A stretch of 64,000 nucleotides of DNA from Abelmoschus esculentus (GCA_035048815.1 JAUCBN010000016.1:9664501-9728500); one strand, 5' to 3'; positions 22,481-34,300 are shown, counted from the first letter of the stretch. The notes: a model not told the origin generated them from the letters alone. Made by a program: numbers and translations.

Positions 22481-23146
22481 TGTGACACCCTCGCCCCGGG
22501 TTAGGAGATGGGATGTCGATCGAACTTATAAACCTGTAATTAAACCGAAAGTTATATTCGATCCAATGACATTTCAATTTAAATACATGTTGTACCTATT
22601 AGATTTAAGGGCAATTTAAAACTTTTTCTAAATTCAATTTACTCATTAATAAACTTTGAGTTCCTTTTATTTCTCGATCATAATTCATCTAACATTCGAT
22701 CTCAATCGAACTCAACTAAGGCTCTAAACCAATTTTATTTGTTTAGCAATCTTTAATATGTTCTTATTAACCAATCGATTTTAATCTCAAATTTGAACCA
22801 AAATGAATCGGGGTATCGATACCTCCCTATAAGGGGTATCAGAACATGGGTATCGAACCCTAGTTCGATGCCTGGTCAACTGTGTTGACCGTTGACTTAC
22901 TGACTTGAGGCTAGAGCAGCCTAGTTCGATATTGGTATCAAATCAGGGAGCTCACTAGAAGGCTTGGTATCGAACCAAGCATTGATCCCATATCGCTACT
23001 GGAGGTTCCAGTATCGAACCCGGTATCGAATCGGGTCTGCCTCGATGACTCAATGACTCAATGACTAGTTGAGGCTCGAGATTTCTAACGAGGAGGGGCT
23101 GACTGATGGTCTTTCCCTTTACTTTGATTTCCGGAATGGGCTTGTC

Positions 23147-23590
23147 TTAGGCCTGTCTTGGGCCTTTGTTTCTGTTCTGAGATGAAGGACTCTGGTAGGC
23201 ACAAGACTGAGGTGTACCTCTATTAGGATTTTGAGGACAATCCTTAAAAAAGAGGTCTGATCCACCACATGCATAACATAACCTCATCTGAAGTCGACAA
23301 GGACTAGCATGAAACTTCTGACAAAATTGGCAGGCAGAAGCTTTTTTAGAGTTTCTCGTGCTATGAACAAAGGCAACCGGGGCTGAAGGTCTAATTGCTG
23401 ACTTAGGTCTCGACACATATTGACTCTTAGTTTCACGATGGTAGGTTGAGGAGCCTTCTTTCTGATGCTTGGCCCTCTTCACATTCTAGTCAGATCTATC
23501 CTCCCATTTACGTTTCTTATCATTCTTATTTTCGCTTTTCCTCTTCTCCGAAGCTTTCATCTCGGCTCGATAACCTATTATTTTGGGAAG
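23147..23590 (-). pseudogene. Gypsy gag C-terminal fragment with zinc finger
   Basis: The open part (23147-23482) translates to a Lys/Arg/Ser-rich segment followed by CQFCQKFHASPCRLQMRLC and then YACGGSDLFFKDCPQ. This is the Cys/His-rich nucleic-acid-binding region that ends gag in chromovirus-like plant Gypsy elements; family copies usually read GDHFFKDCP. Upstream, 23483-23590 continues the same frame as a charged KRK-rich stretch (ASEKRKSENKNDKKRKWE) but with a stop near 23487. The N-terminal gag and everything after it (protease, RT, integrase) are absent. Confidence 0.7.
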
Positions 23591-24129
23591 GAGAAAACAA
23601 ACGAGTGGTAAGTACGTGTTAGGTGCTTAGTGAGACAGCTCTAGTTTAACCATATTAGACATAATGCAATAACAAAGTGACATGTTTTAATTAAACAAAT
23701 AGATTAATTTACGGCAATGTGCTCAATCAATATATACAAGTTTATCATTGTCAATTGTAATGCCTATCATACTTCTCACGATTATCATACTTTTAACATA
23801 TAATTTAATTTCATAACCTATATGCTCATGTCATAGCTATCAAGCTTTCAATGCATACGAATCAGTAGCCAATTTTTATTCCTCAAGCTTTCATAGATCA
23901 TTCATAACAAGGGCTACTTATGGCCAAATATCCATTTTCAATATTCCTTAGCCATTTCACAATTCAAATGCTATACATAGCAACCATTTCATTTCAATGT
24001 TCATTAGCAATTAGTGATCTATTTCCAATGCTTCATAAGCCAATACATGCACGTATAGTTTCACATTCAATCTTTAGTTTCTGATTTTTATTACGTGTGA
24101 TGTCTTGGTATAGTTAGACAATGTAAGCG

Positions 24130-24310
24130 AGTCAACAAGAGTGTCACGAAGATACTAACAAGAGTACCACAAAGGTACTAACAAGAGTACCATAAATGTA
24201 CTAACAAGAGATACCCATGATATCTAACAAATGATGACTAACCACCAATCAAGGTACCCATAGTACAAAACAAGAGTACCGAAGTACTAAACAAAAGTAC
24301 TAAAGCACTA
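24130..24310 (+). repeat. Imperfect tandem ACAAGAGTACC repeats
   Basis: The word ACAAGAGTACCA(C/T)AAAGGTACTA and shorter forms (CAAGAGTACCGAAGTACTAAA) repeat at least seven times with unit lengths of about 19-25 bp, inside the LTR sequence of the enclosing Gypsy element. Such internal arrays are common in large plant LTRs. No coding. Confidence 0.6.
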
Positions 24311-25737
24311 AACAATGAGCTCAGACCCTAGGCATGCCATACTACCTATGACCAACTATCGACCAAGGCTCAATAACATTCTTTTTATTCGTTTAATCAT
24401 TCAATTCATATTAACCAAGTTCATGTCATCAAGAGAAAATATCCAAAGCATGGTATCAATCAATGCATTTATAACATAACAACAAGGATACATGCATATC
24501 ATGTTACCAAACAATTAATCATATCACCATAAACATGCTCCATGCATGATTCACGTACCTGACATTCATAGCCACGTGCCATACTTACCTCGGCATTTTC
24601 GAGCTATGCATATGTACTAAGTTAGTGCTAACGATCTAGCAACCAAACATGTTATCACACAAGTCCTTTAACATTTAAACCTCCTTCCCTTTTTACCAAA
24701 TATAAGATTTAGTCCATTTACATGACTAATCAAATAAATAAAAGGTGGTTATGACCTAAGTCTTAACCCTAAGGTTTGCCACACTCACTATGGTTCCAAG
24801 CAATTAGGGGTTGTAGATCGTGATCCCTTTGCCTCTTTTCCTTGCTAGTTCGAGCCGTTCTTGTTCCTCGATGTCCTCTTCTCTTGGATTCTCTAGTAAT
24901 CCATACACATATAACATTCATTAGGACATATTCAATCATCTAATTCAAATGATCTTAGACTTAACAAATATAAATAGTCTCATTTGTTCACTAGGGACAA
25001 CTTTGCTACCCTATAAAGAATCGATTATATCTCCTAGCTCCCATATCCAATTTTATCCCATTTTACCTCTTTGGAAAGCTAATAAGATCCTATAAAAGGA
25101 AAAATTAACCTTACATTTTAATTCTTAACCAATTAACACCAGATTTTATTCGGATCAGACCTGTCCGGATTCAGGACTGTTCGAACAGCCCTTACGGAAA
25201 CATTTATAACTTTCTCTAAAAAACTCCGATTGAGGTTACGTAAATTTTCACTTAAACTATATATTTGGAAGTATTCTACTTCCAAATTTCATATCCTAAC
25301 TCCTTCAATCCCGTCCTAGGAAATTTTCTCAAAAGTGCTACCCGGAATTATATTTCTAGTCATTTTCGATAAATTTTTATTTCATACGTTTAATTCCTAA
25401 TTCCTAACTTATTTCCATGAATTTTAAGCACCTTAAAGCATGAAATAAACATTTTAAGATCCATTTTACAGCACCCTAACAAATCAAATAGCATACATGT
25501 AACATTTACGACATCTCCACTCCATTTATCTAACTTATTGTAATGCTTCAATAACTAAAACCAAATCAATACTAACTTTAGATTAGGCTTCTTAACAACC
25601 TAATCTAACATAAAAATACCAAAAAATGTCAAAAAAATCCCAAAAGCTTAAATACCCATAAATTTTGGTTATGGAAAGAAAAACTTACCGATATAGTTAG
25701 ACTTTTAATCCCTCCTTCAGTGATTTCCCTTCAATTT

Positions 25738-26001
25738 TGTCATGACCCACATGTGAAAACGACGTAGTTTTATTTTTTATCCTTTGATCAAAACGGTGTG
25801 TTTTATGTAATGGGTTAAAAACCCAACTTTTGTTAGACTTTTGGATACCGAATATCTATTGAATGAAAAACTATTTCTTTTTTCTCCCAATTCTCTCTGT
25901 AACCTATATTCTTCTCCTTCTTCTCTGCATCCACAATCTGTTCTTTTATAATATCTCAATTTCTATTTTTAAATCTCTTATTTCCAATCCTAACCATGAC
26001 A
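25738..26001 (+). repeat. 5' LTR of gene-capturing element
   Basis: Begins TGTCATGACCCACATG and ends ATCCTAACCATGACA. It carries a CT-rich stretch (TTCTTCTCCTTCTTCTCTGC) that could lie in the transcript leader. The mirror LTR at 28417-28680 has the same length and is about 96% identical by hand comparison, most differences being G/A or C/T changes. Confidence 0.9.
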
Positions 26002-26017
26002 ATTGGTATCCAGAGCC
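26002..26017 (+). promoter_or_regulatory. tRNA-Met primer binding site
   Basis: ATTGGTATCCAGAGCC directly follows the 5' LTR. It equals the plant tRNA-Met primer site TGGTATCAGAGCC with one extra C, so priming may be weakened. Confidence 0.8.
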
Positions 26018-26094
26018 ATCTTTTTGATCCACAGTCAACCATATTAAGTTCAAACAACAATAGCAGGGGTGATGAAACTAAGTTGGGGTAGGAG

Positions 26095-26520
26095 ATGCAA
26101 AGAGACCACTTACACGAGATGATAGATCGCTTGAAAGCTAGGATTAGTGAAAATTCGAATTATTTACGGGAGGTGTTGAAGTTGTCGTCCACGCAGCGTA
26201 AACTGGAATCAATAAGGATAGCGTGGGAGCAATCAAAATCTACTGTCAAGGTGCTTGATAGAGTGCCTGAGATAGATATTGAAATTCAGGATGAAGGAGT
26301 GGGATTCACTGCTAATACTATATTTTTAGAAATTACTGTCTCAAGGCAAAAATCGTTCACCGAAATGATCAAAGAATCATCTAATGAGAAATCAGAAGAT
26401 ACTCATGAATCGTCTTTGGTTAAAGGGCATAAGGACTTGACCAATGGTTTGATGAAATGGTTACTGATTCATAGTGTAATGTCGGATTCATTGATGATGA
26501 CTATGGAAGTGAGTTCATGA
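26095..26520 (+). pseudogene. Leader frame of gene-capturing element
   Basis: A 141-codon frame starts at ATG 26095 (MQRDHLHEMIDRLKAR) shortly after the primer site. Its first third is a charged, coiled-coil-like segment as found at the start of gag-like leaders of small plant LTR elements; the remainder (RVPEIDIEIQDEGVGFT onward) I do not recognise. Ending at TGA 26518, it is followed nine bases later by the next frame. It may be the native gag relic of the element or part of the captured DNA. Confidence 0.4.
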
Positions 26521-26529
26521 GCAATCAAG

Positions 26530-26970
26530 GTGTTCGAGCAATCGTCTATGAAAGCATCCAATGAGTTTTTACGGGAGGAGGCTACATGTTTCTCTCATTT
26601 TGCGGTTGTTGAAACTTACAGAAATAGCATGGAGAAATTTTTTCATAAAGTAGGTGAGTTAGCACGTGAAGATAAAGACTCCTCTCTTTTGACGAAGAAA
26701 GAAATCAAAACATCTAAAGTGTGGGCTCAAATTTGTATTCAGCGAATGGTTGAGCTAGCAAAAAAGAGTTCATTGTTACACCAAATACTGGACTCGATGC
26801 TTCTATACTTTGACTCTAGACAATATTATATTTTGGAACAGGGGTTGGCAAAACAAGTTAGGTCTAATATGTCTTACTCAGAAGGTTCAGAAAATCAACA
26901 ATTGGTTTTAATTGCACTTGTGAGTCATCTAGAGCACAAAGACGTGACACCAAGACTTGGGAACAAATGA
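26530..26970 (+). pseudogene. Captured EFR3/SRL2-like ARM-repeat gene piece
   Basis: A frame of about 146 codons. Residues from roughly 65 read KVWAQICIQRMVELAKKSS, then LDSMLLYFDSRQYYILEQGL, then NQQLVLIALVSHLEHKDV. Plant EFR3-like/SEMI-ROLLED-LEAF2 ARM-repeat proteins have the matching blocks (WxxxCLxxMxxLAKEATTxRRVLxPxFxYFDSRxxWxPxxGLA, then SGNQQLxLxxVIxHLDHKxV), so the order and spacing agree. Those proteins help anchor PI4-kinase to the plasma membrane. Introns are not visible across the piece, which suggests capture through RNA (inference). The charged first part (residues 1-60) is not recognised. Start codon at 26530 is a GTG; no true start. Confidence 0.65.
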
Positions 26971-27236
26971 TGGGTTGGTGAGAATATCAACTTTAAAAAC
27001 TCAATGCTTCGGTTGCATAAAGTGATAAACTTTCCCTTTTCAATTACTTTAGTAGTTTGTCTTCTATAAAGCATGACAAGGCACCACATGTGACGCAAGG
27101 TTTTCTTGGACTCAATTATCATCTTTTTGTGCTTGCATCTCCACGTATAAATACATTTGGAAGGCCTTAGTCATCCAGTGTAAAAGTATATCAAAATGGT
27201 GAAGGGGACAAGAAAAGAACTCATGAATATTGCATT

Positions 27237-27593
27237 GTGGAAAGCTCTGTTACTGAATTGCAAGAAGGGTTGATCATTGATATTAAGAAGGAAGATTGTG
27301 ACAAGGAGAATATGTTAGTCCAATCCAGTAATTTCTCTAGATGTGTTGATGAATCCTTGGTTGATCCTGTGAAAGTAGACTACATAAACTTTGCATACGT
27401 GGTCATTGATGAGCATGTCATACTTGTCAGTTTTCAAGTTAATGAAGTTTCACTGAAATTATTAGTTGCAAAAATGATATCTTCAAAAGAGCTTGGGTAT
27501 TCAAATGATATTATCACCCTCGTTGTTGATTTGGTTTGTTGTTCTAGGAGAACAAAAGAAATTGAAGACCAAATTGAGATTTGTTGCTGCTAA
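27237..27593 (+). pseudogene. Unidentified frame inside gene-capturing element
   Basis: A 118-codon frame beginning MESSVTELQEGLIIDIKKED, acidic at first and hydrophobic later (VVIDEHVILVSFQVNEVSLK, LVVDLVCCSRR). It overlaps the next frame by about 100 bases in another phase, which signals a frameshift joining one ancestral reading frame. I do not recognise the family. Confidence 0.3.
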
Positions 27594-28401
27594 AGGTGAC
27601 CAGATTGATACTTGTTGCTGCCAAAGATCTCGATTTTTCGATTTTGATCCTTGGGGAGAAGGATTATTTGAAGGAGAGGGGAATATCATAGTAGGAAGGA
27701 GAACTAATAACGAAGACATGCTTATTGAGATGTTGTCAGGGATGCTGAATTATATGAAGAAATCAGTTTATGAGGTAACAGTTCAAGATAAAATCAGCAA
27801 GGAGATAAACTCATACCAGAAAGCTATAGAAAATTTTGGAAGAAAGATAGTAGCTAGAGCTAGAGACACTCTGCTTGATGAATTGACAAGGGTTTTTTCT
27901 TTTTCTACAAGACTCGATGTGGAAGAGAGATATGTCAGTATATACATGCTACATGAGCTCAATGTCAAAGTTAATATTCCTTTACGTGGCTATAAAGCTG
28001 AATCTGAATTTCTTGCTATAGTTACGAGATTGCTTACTCTCAAAGGTGTGCACACTAGTGACTTTTTGATAATTTTAAGGATCGATAGTCGTTGGGATGG
28101 ACTTGCGATAATGAAAAAATGGTTGATGAGAGCTTCGGTTGGTCACACTGCTTTTTGTTTGAAAGATAACACATATATACATGCAAAATCTAATTTCAAA
28201 GCAGTTTGGAGGAGTTCTTGTAGCAAGTCCGATAAGAAAATGATGTTTGTTCATGTGACACTACTAGTGAAGGCAGTGAGAGCTTTTGGTAATGTTTGGT
28301 CAAACCATTTAAAGATTCAAACAACGGTTATTGTTTTTGCCTTGTTTATTGTTGACTTTGTCTCACAACTATTTCCTTTAATCCTTGAGGACAAGAATTA
28401 A
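27493..28401 (+). pseudogene. Captured frame with hAT transposase-like segment
   Basis: A 302-codon frame, the longest in the element. Residues about 75-140 read EDMLIEMLSGMLNYMKKSV and ISKEINSYQKAIENFGRKIV, ending ARARDTLLDE. This resembles the region just before the C-terminal dimerisation domain of plant hAT/DUF659-type proteins (KISxEixxYqnAxGxFGrxxAxRaRdTLxP), where the WW of the dimerisation block should follow; here it does not, so the piece is cut. The remaining 160 residues are unrecognised, partly hydrophobic (VIVFALFIVDFVSQLFPLIL), and end in frame 13 bases before the polypurine tract. A Cys-rich string near the start comes from a short duplicated TTGTTGCTGC word. Confidence 0.45.
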
Positions 28402-28416
28402 TTCAAGTGGGAAAAA

Positions 28417-28680
28417 TGTCATGACCCACATGTGAAAACGACGTAGTTTTATTTTTTATCCTTTGATCAAAACGGTATGTTTTATGTAATGGGTTAAAAA
28501 CCCAACTTTTGTTAAACTTTTAGATATCGAATATCTATTGAATGAAAAACTGTTTCTTTTTTCTCCCAATTCTCTTTGTAACCTATATTCTTCTCCTTCT
28601 TCTCTGCATCCACAATCTATTCTTCTATAATATCTCAATTTCTCTTCTTAAATCTCTTATTTCCAATCCTAACCATGACA
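28417..28680 (+). repeat. 3' LTR of gene-capturing element
   Basis: Same length and ends as the LTR at 25738-26001, preceded by the polypurine tract and followed by the AATTT duplication. Hand comparison found about 10 differing bases of 264, so the insertion is not recent but the LTRs are well preserved. Confidence 0.9.
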
Positions 28681-28918
28681 AATTTCTCTCACAACTTTCT
28701 CTCTTCTATTTCTTTTTTCCTTTCTCACGTAAAATGGGTGAAATTGGGGGGAGGAAGATGACAACTCCCATCTTCATTAAACTCATGCAATGTCTATTCT
28801 ACCCCTCTTATTATAACCAAGTTTAGTTTAAATGGAAGGGCAACCTATAGAAACCTAATTTTTATCATGCAAGTCTCATGTTTCTCTTTTAATTCAATTT
28901 GGTCACCTTGATTTAGTC

Positions 28919-28952
<34 letters not shown>

Positions 28953-28955
28953 TCA
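28919..28955 (+). repeat. (ATT)n microsatellite
   Basis: Roughly eleven uninterrupted TTA/ATT triplets lie near the right end of the enclosing Gypsy element. No function is seen. Confidence 0.85.
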
Positions 28956-29055
28956 ATTAAGTTCCTCTATTACTCAATTTAGCTTTCAATTAGCCAATTT
29001 AAGCATCAATTGATCATACTACTTCCTAGGTCCTTTTTGAGGGTGTTACAGTTTT

Positions 29056-31336
29056 AACGGGTTCACTTAATCTTACAAACAAGAATCAATAAAATTAAAA
29101 TCAAAGAATTAATTACTTTTGATTAAGTGTGATTGATATATTTGTTGTTTAACAAAAAGACGTAACAAAAAATAAATCATTAATTTTATTCATATGCTAG
29201 AATCATGTGTTAATTTTAACTTGTTAAAATAAATAAATTGTTTGATTTATGGGAACCTAGATTGATTCAATTCTGAAAATAAATTGTTGGATTCATTTGA
29301 AAAATAAATAAATAAAGATTTATTATTTTGAAAATAAATTGTTGAATTTATTTATAAAAGTAACATTGATTAATAAATTTAAAACGTTGATCCTGACCGA
29401 GGTCTCGAATCAAAGCATAGAAAAAGTTTATTCTCTATGTTAAATTTAAATTCTTAAAGTCTGGTATGATGCATGTTATAAAGTGCATAAGGTTTTAAAA
29501 TGACTTGAGAAGTATGAGGATCATTGGATCATAAATGAAAAATGTCAGGTGCTATGAAATTTTAGTTACCAAATTCTTAATGATTTATTTTAAATTGTGA
29601 TGAATCAAAGGTAGTGATTTAATTAATCATCCGTGCTTGAAATAATTTCAAGAACTCTCATAAACGATGATTGAAAGATAACTTAAAAGTGTAAATCTAA
29701 GATTGATTCTTTAAAAGATTTGATATTTAGATGTGCCTAATGCATCGCTTCTTTTTTTATAAGTTATCTACCTGGTGCATTGTTCATTATTGTTTTTGTT
29801 TTAAAACTAAAATCCTATCGTCTAACAAAAGTTAGATATTATATTTTTATTTTTATTTTTAATTTTTAACTAAATTTTTGATGTTTAACATATTTAATAT
29901 TTTGATTTTAGATTGTGACTATGTGACACAATAAAAAATATGAAATTATTAAATAAAATTCAAATGTGGCAACAAACATATTGCATATCTGACCATGATA
30001 AACCTGGTCAAAAGAAAAATCCTCCTAAGAGGATAAAAAAATATTGTTATCATCTTAAAAATTAAATTTTATGAGAAAATGCTTTAATTGTCATGAGATG
30101 AAAAGCAAACCTTTTAACTATATACTTTCAAACGAAATCAATATTGTGACAAAATTTTATCATAATAATTGATACGATTAACAATTATTTAAAAAAAAAT
30201 ATCACCTTCATGATAAAATATAATAGTATTTTTCTTAAAAATGAATATGTTATAAAAAATTATTCTCTATAAATAAGATATTGAAACCTAAAACTAATTA
30301 ATTAATTAATTTGGAGAAAAACTCTATACGAGTAAAATTACAACATCCCAATATAAAATGACTCGAATATAACTTTCAAAAGAGCTAATTTTTCATAATA
30401 TGCCAAACATGTAAGAGTTATTCTATCACCAAATCACAAGACATCATATGAGTTATAAAATAATATTTTTATTCAATTGCATAAAATTGTGTGAATGCCT
30501 TACAAAGATAATATCCCAGTTACAGTTGTATCAATTTGTTATTTAACTTATATTATATCGTTCTAATTTTATATTCCATTCACTATTGTAATATAATATT
30601 TAAATTTTATTGATTATTTCATCCTAAAATAACACTTTTCCTTACATTAAATATTGCTAAAATTTAAACAAACAATTTTATCATTACACTCAATTTCTTT
30701 CTTTCAAATCTCGATTATCGTCATCTTATCATTCATTTAAGACTTTGTTCGTTAGCAGAAACTGAAAACAAATCTAATCATACATAAACACTCCTTTAAA
30801 CGGAGAAAAATATCGATAAACAACTATTCATAACCAAACCAGTATGATTTGATGAGAAAATGATAAATAAACGTCCATTTAAGTTATCAAACGCAAAAAC
30901 AACAAAATAGAGGACCTAAAGAGATAAACATAGAGCCATAATCATTTGATTTTTTGTACTTGCTCGATGATGTCAACAAGTTTTGCAGAGAAACATGCCA
31001 TAAATATACGACCATGTCAATCCATATGATTCAAATTATTAGCCTTTTAAAGTTATACTTTAAACACGATTATAACACCAGAAATATACATAAACATGAT
31101 ACGAAGACGAATTGAGGTACGGTTTGACGTTACAGAAAAAAATTTAGAATGAAAGAGGATTTTTTAGCTTCAGTTAAACTTGTTTGATCAGAGGATACAT
31201 ACAGAAAAAATATAACATTTTATGAGAATCATCACACACCATTCTGAAAACAATACAAAAGCTTAAGGGGGAAAAGTAAATTACCTCAAACTAGATGGAC
31301 CTGCATGCTTTATTTAGGATGTTCTTTGTGTTGTAA
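29056..31336. other. AT-rich intergenic sequence, no gene
   Basis: Continues the DNA interrupted by the Gypsy element. It has near-repeated words such as GAAAATAAATTGTTG(G/A)ATT(C/T)ATTT (29273, 29328) and a pair AATGCATCGC / GGTGCATTG around 29740-29785. No coding pattern is visible. The last 300 bases probably include the 3' untranslated region of the minus-strand hydrolase gene. Confidence 0.45.
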
Positions 31337-34300
31337 TCACCAAACTAAACCCTTTTTTCGTCTAAATCTATCGACACGATCCGTGCTCATTCGAGACTTC
31401 TCAGGCTTATTGGACTTCTTAGACTTCTCGAGTCGACTATCTAAGCTGTTTCTAGAAACTTCTGGAAGGTCAGAACCCAGTTTAAATGTATCCGAAGTTG
31501 CACCATCTGGTGGTTTGGTCTTATTGTCCGAGTTCAACACTATTTTCTCGGAACCATTTGTGGCTGCTTTTGATTTGTTTAGAGACAGTACAAATTTCTT
31601 CAAATGTCTAATGAATTCAGGGTAGAGCTCGAGATTGCAATGTCCTCCTCCGTTTACCCATAAAGGATCATACTTATGCTTGCAAAGCTCCCATAGCTGT
31701 TTACCATGAGAAGAATCAACGACTTCATCAGCAGTCCCCTGACAATACCAAAAGAATTAAGAAAAGAAACATCTATGAACTTTCCTTAGATTTCACGACT
31801 CATGCGCAGGTCCCACAGAGATGATCTAATATCAGCAGTACTGCACTATTGCCATGTTCAAAGACCAGAAAATGACATATTTATAACACAACCACAACGG
31901 ATATAAACGTAGCAGGTAAATGGAGGGTAGAGAAAGAAAGGGAAGAGAGATAATGGTGATGAAACATGTGGAGAGAATAAAAGAAATGGAAGCAAGACTT
32001 ACATGAATTACCAAAACCTGACAGTTCACTGCTCCAATTTTGTCGATGTTCTGAAAATTAGAATGGGAAAAAACAGTAATGAAGGTCACGACCTGCAAGA
32101 TAAAACAAGAAAATAGAATTGCAGAGTAAAACATCGACTTACCTTATAAATGTCAAACCAGTATGTCCTTTTAACAGGGTACAATACTCTCATGCCGGAC
32201 AAAATTGGGCTATGTAGAACAACGCCTCTCAAGTTTGGCAAACGAGAAGCAAGATCAACTGTAGGTCCACTACCAACAGACTGACCGTACAAAATTAATT
32301 GTTCATCTTTAACTCCATACTCTTCCTTAAGGCATTTGTAAGCTGCATCTATGTCTGCATATGTATTACACTCAGTTGGCTGTTTCAAATAAAAGAAAGT
32401 GGTTTTTAGATAGCAGGTTTGTAGCAAGCTGCAAAATGTTTGTTCAATAAGTACAAGAAATCAGAAACGACATGGCTGCACACAAAAATCATAGGTAGAA
32501 TACACATTGATGATTGAACATAGCAAATCAATGAGAGATCCCACGGCGCAGGAAAGAAACTAACTGGTTATTGGTGTATATAATATAAAAAATATAGGTT
32601 AAAAATAGAATCCTGGAAACATTTGGATCAACCACTACATTTAGATATTATAGAAAGAAACTGCCCAACTCAGAGCATAATAAGAACCCAAGTATTGCAT
32701 GTAAAGTGAACACCATGCTTCTTTAGCAGAAAAAAAGTCTTTTGTAAAAAAATTATTGTGTAATTATTTAAATGATCATTGCAATAGTTAAATTGCTATA
32801 GCAAACATGGATAAGGGCAACTTTAGTTCTCAAATAAGCAACAAGACAGATGAGCAAAAAACAAACCTTTCCAGTTGACTGACCATAGCCAGAGTAATCA
32901 TATCTACAAAAAAAATGTGATATTAGGAATAGTAAAATAAATTAATATAAAATAAGGATAGACGAAAAATAAACCCAACAAGTACAAAAAAATGATCAAA
33001 CGTTCTACTTTCAGGAAGTCTAATTACCTGCACAATCATTTCATGTGTCTAGAAACAATGTCAGTATTCAGTAACTTATAGGAACAGATTTCCAAAGATT
33101 TCTTGAAAACCTTGGTGAACTTTTCCCAAAATTTCTAAATGCTTAAGAAAAGGAGAATGCTGTCAATTAGTCTTAAGCAGGTAAGATTCCAATGAAAGCT
33201 GCTTCATACGTTTGAATGGCATATCCATTTTGTATCAGGACTCCTAGAACTCTGGAAGGAGCTATACAAGAATTCTAGAGTCCGCAGTTCACATTATCCT
33301 ACAAAGTGTTCATGGATGACAATTTGTCGATTTTATTTTGGGTTCATAGGTACTTCTAAGTCAGTGCCCAATTCTAAGGTAACCCTAGTTTTTTGTTGGA
33401 AATATAGAATAGAGCTCATTTATTTCTCTTCCTTAACATTTTTGGTGTTAGTTAATAATATACTTAGCTTCAGAACCTTCATTGAGGTTTAGTTGGTGAA
33501 GTATCAATTCAACACAAATCAAAAGGAAACTGTATCACATCGTGCAATTACAAGACACGCACTGCTCGCATATAGAATGAAAGTCAACAGTTTGATAACA
33601 AATAAACGCAATAGTGCAAGAAAACAAATATACAGAAGGCAATCATTTCCGAATAAAGCTATCAATCATGATGCTTACAGTGAGACTGTTAATAAATAGA
33701 TACCAAAAGCCAACATACAAAAGCTACAACTAAGAAATGCAGCAACATTAGACCAAATGAACGGAACTAGCACGGATAAACTTCTTAGAAACCATTTTTA
33801 AGAAATGGAAACAGGACCTAAAAAGCTTCCATTTTCTTATTATTCACTATTTCAAATGTTTACAGAATAAGCCTTTAAATAGGCTAAATAGAGTTTTAAT
33901 ATAACTAAAATTATATTTTATTTCTAATTTAAATAATATTTATTCTTAATTTAAATAAGACTTCTAATAAATTTAAATTACTAATTAGGATAAACCCTAA
34001 TTCGATATTAAATAAAAACTCTTAACACTCCTCGTTAATTTAAACTTCTCTTCAAGCTCTAACACTTCTTGGATAACTAACACTCCCCTCAAGCTGGTGA
34101 ACAAATGTAGTAGAACACCAACTTGAATCTTAGATGTGATGCTCTATTCTTTTTTCTTCTGTTGTTTCCTTAGTTCTAAAAAACGCGCCTCAGGCGAGAG
34201 GAGGCGAAAGGCGAGAAGAGGCACTGGAGAAAACGCATCCGGTGGTTAAGGCGAAGCGTTTTATCGGAGGCGCGCGCCTCTAACATGAGTCGCCAGAGGC

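Larger units (their letters stand above)
25738..28680 (+). mobile_element. Non-autonomous LTR retrotransposon with captured genes
   Basis: Two 264-bp LTRs (25738-26001 and 28417-28680), both TGTCATGACCC to CTAACCATGACA, differ at about 10 positions by eye. Perfect 5-bp duplications AATTT flank the unit (25733-25737, 28681-28685). A tRNA-Met primer site follows LTR1 (ATTGGTATCCAGAGCC, one base inserted) and a polypurine tract (AAGTGGGAAAAA) precedes LTR2. The 2.4-kb interior has no protease, RT, RNase H or integrase. It holds several broken frames, one resembling an EFR3/SRL2-type ARM-repeat protein and one a hAT transposase-like protein. It must have been moved by enzymes of another, probably Copia-like, element. 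Confidence 0.9.
22481..29050 (-). mobile_element. Gypsy-type LTR element remnant, TSD GTTTT
   Basis: The unit starts TGTGACACCCTCGCCCCGGG and ends GAGGGTGTTACA, with perfect 5-bp duplications GTTTT at 22476-22480 and 29051-29055. On the minus strand it begins TGTAACACCCTC and ends GAGGGTGTCACA. It contains a gag C-terminal fragment (23147-23590) but no pol and no visible second LTR copy, so it is a rearranged or internally deleted element and not a plain solo LTR. TATCGAAC/TATCGATACC motifs cluster at 22810-23030, and GAGTACC/AAGTACTAA words tandemly repeat at 24130-24310. A complete small retrotransposon (25738-28680) sits inside; without it the unit is about 3.6 kb. Confidence 0.75.

Noticed and set aside
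27501..27968. Minus-strand frames of 72 and 61 codons
   Set aside because: Shadows of the long plus-strand frame in the gene-capturing element.
31305..31625. 106-codon plus-strand frame
   Set aside because: Antisense shadow of the last exon of the hydrolase gene.
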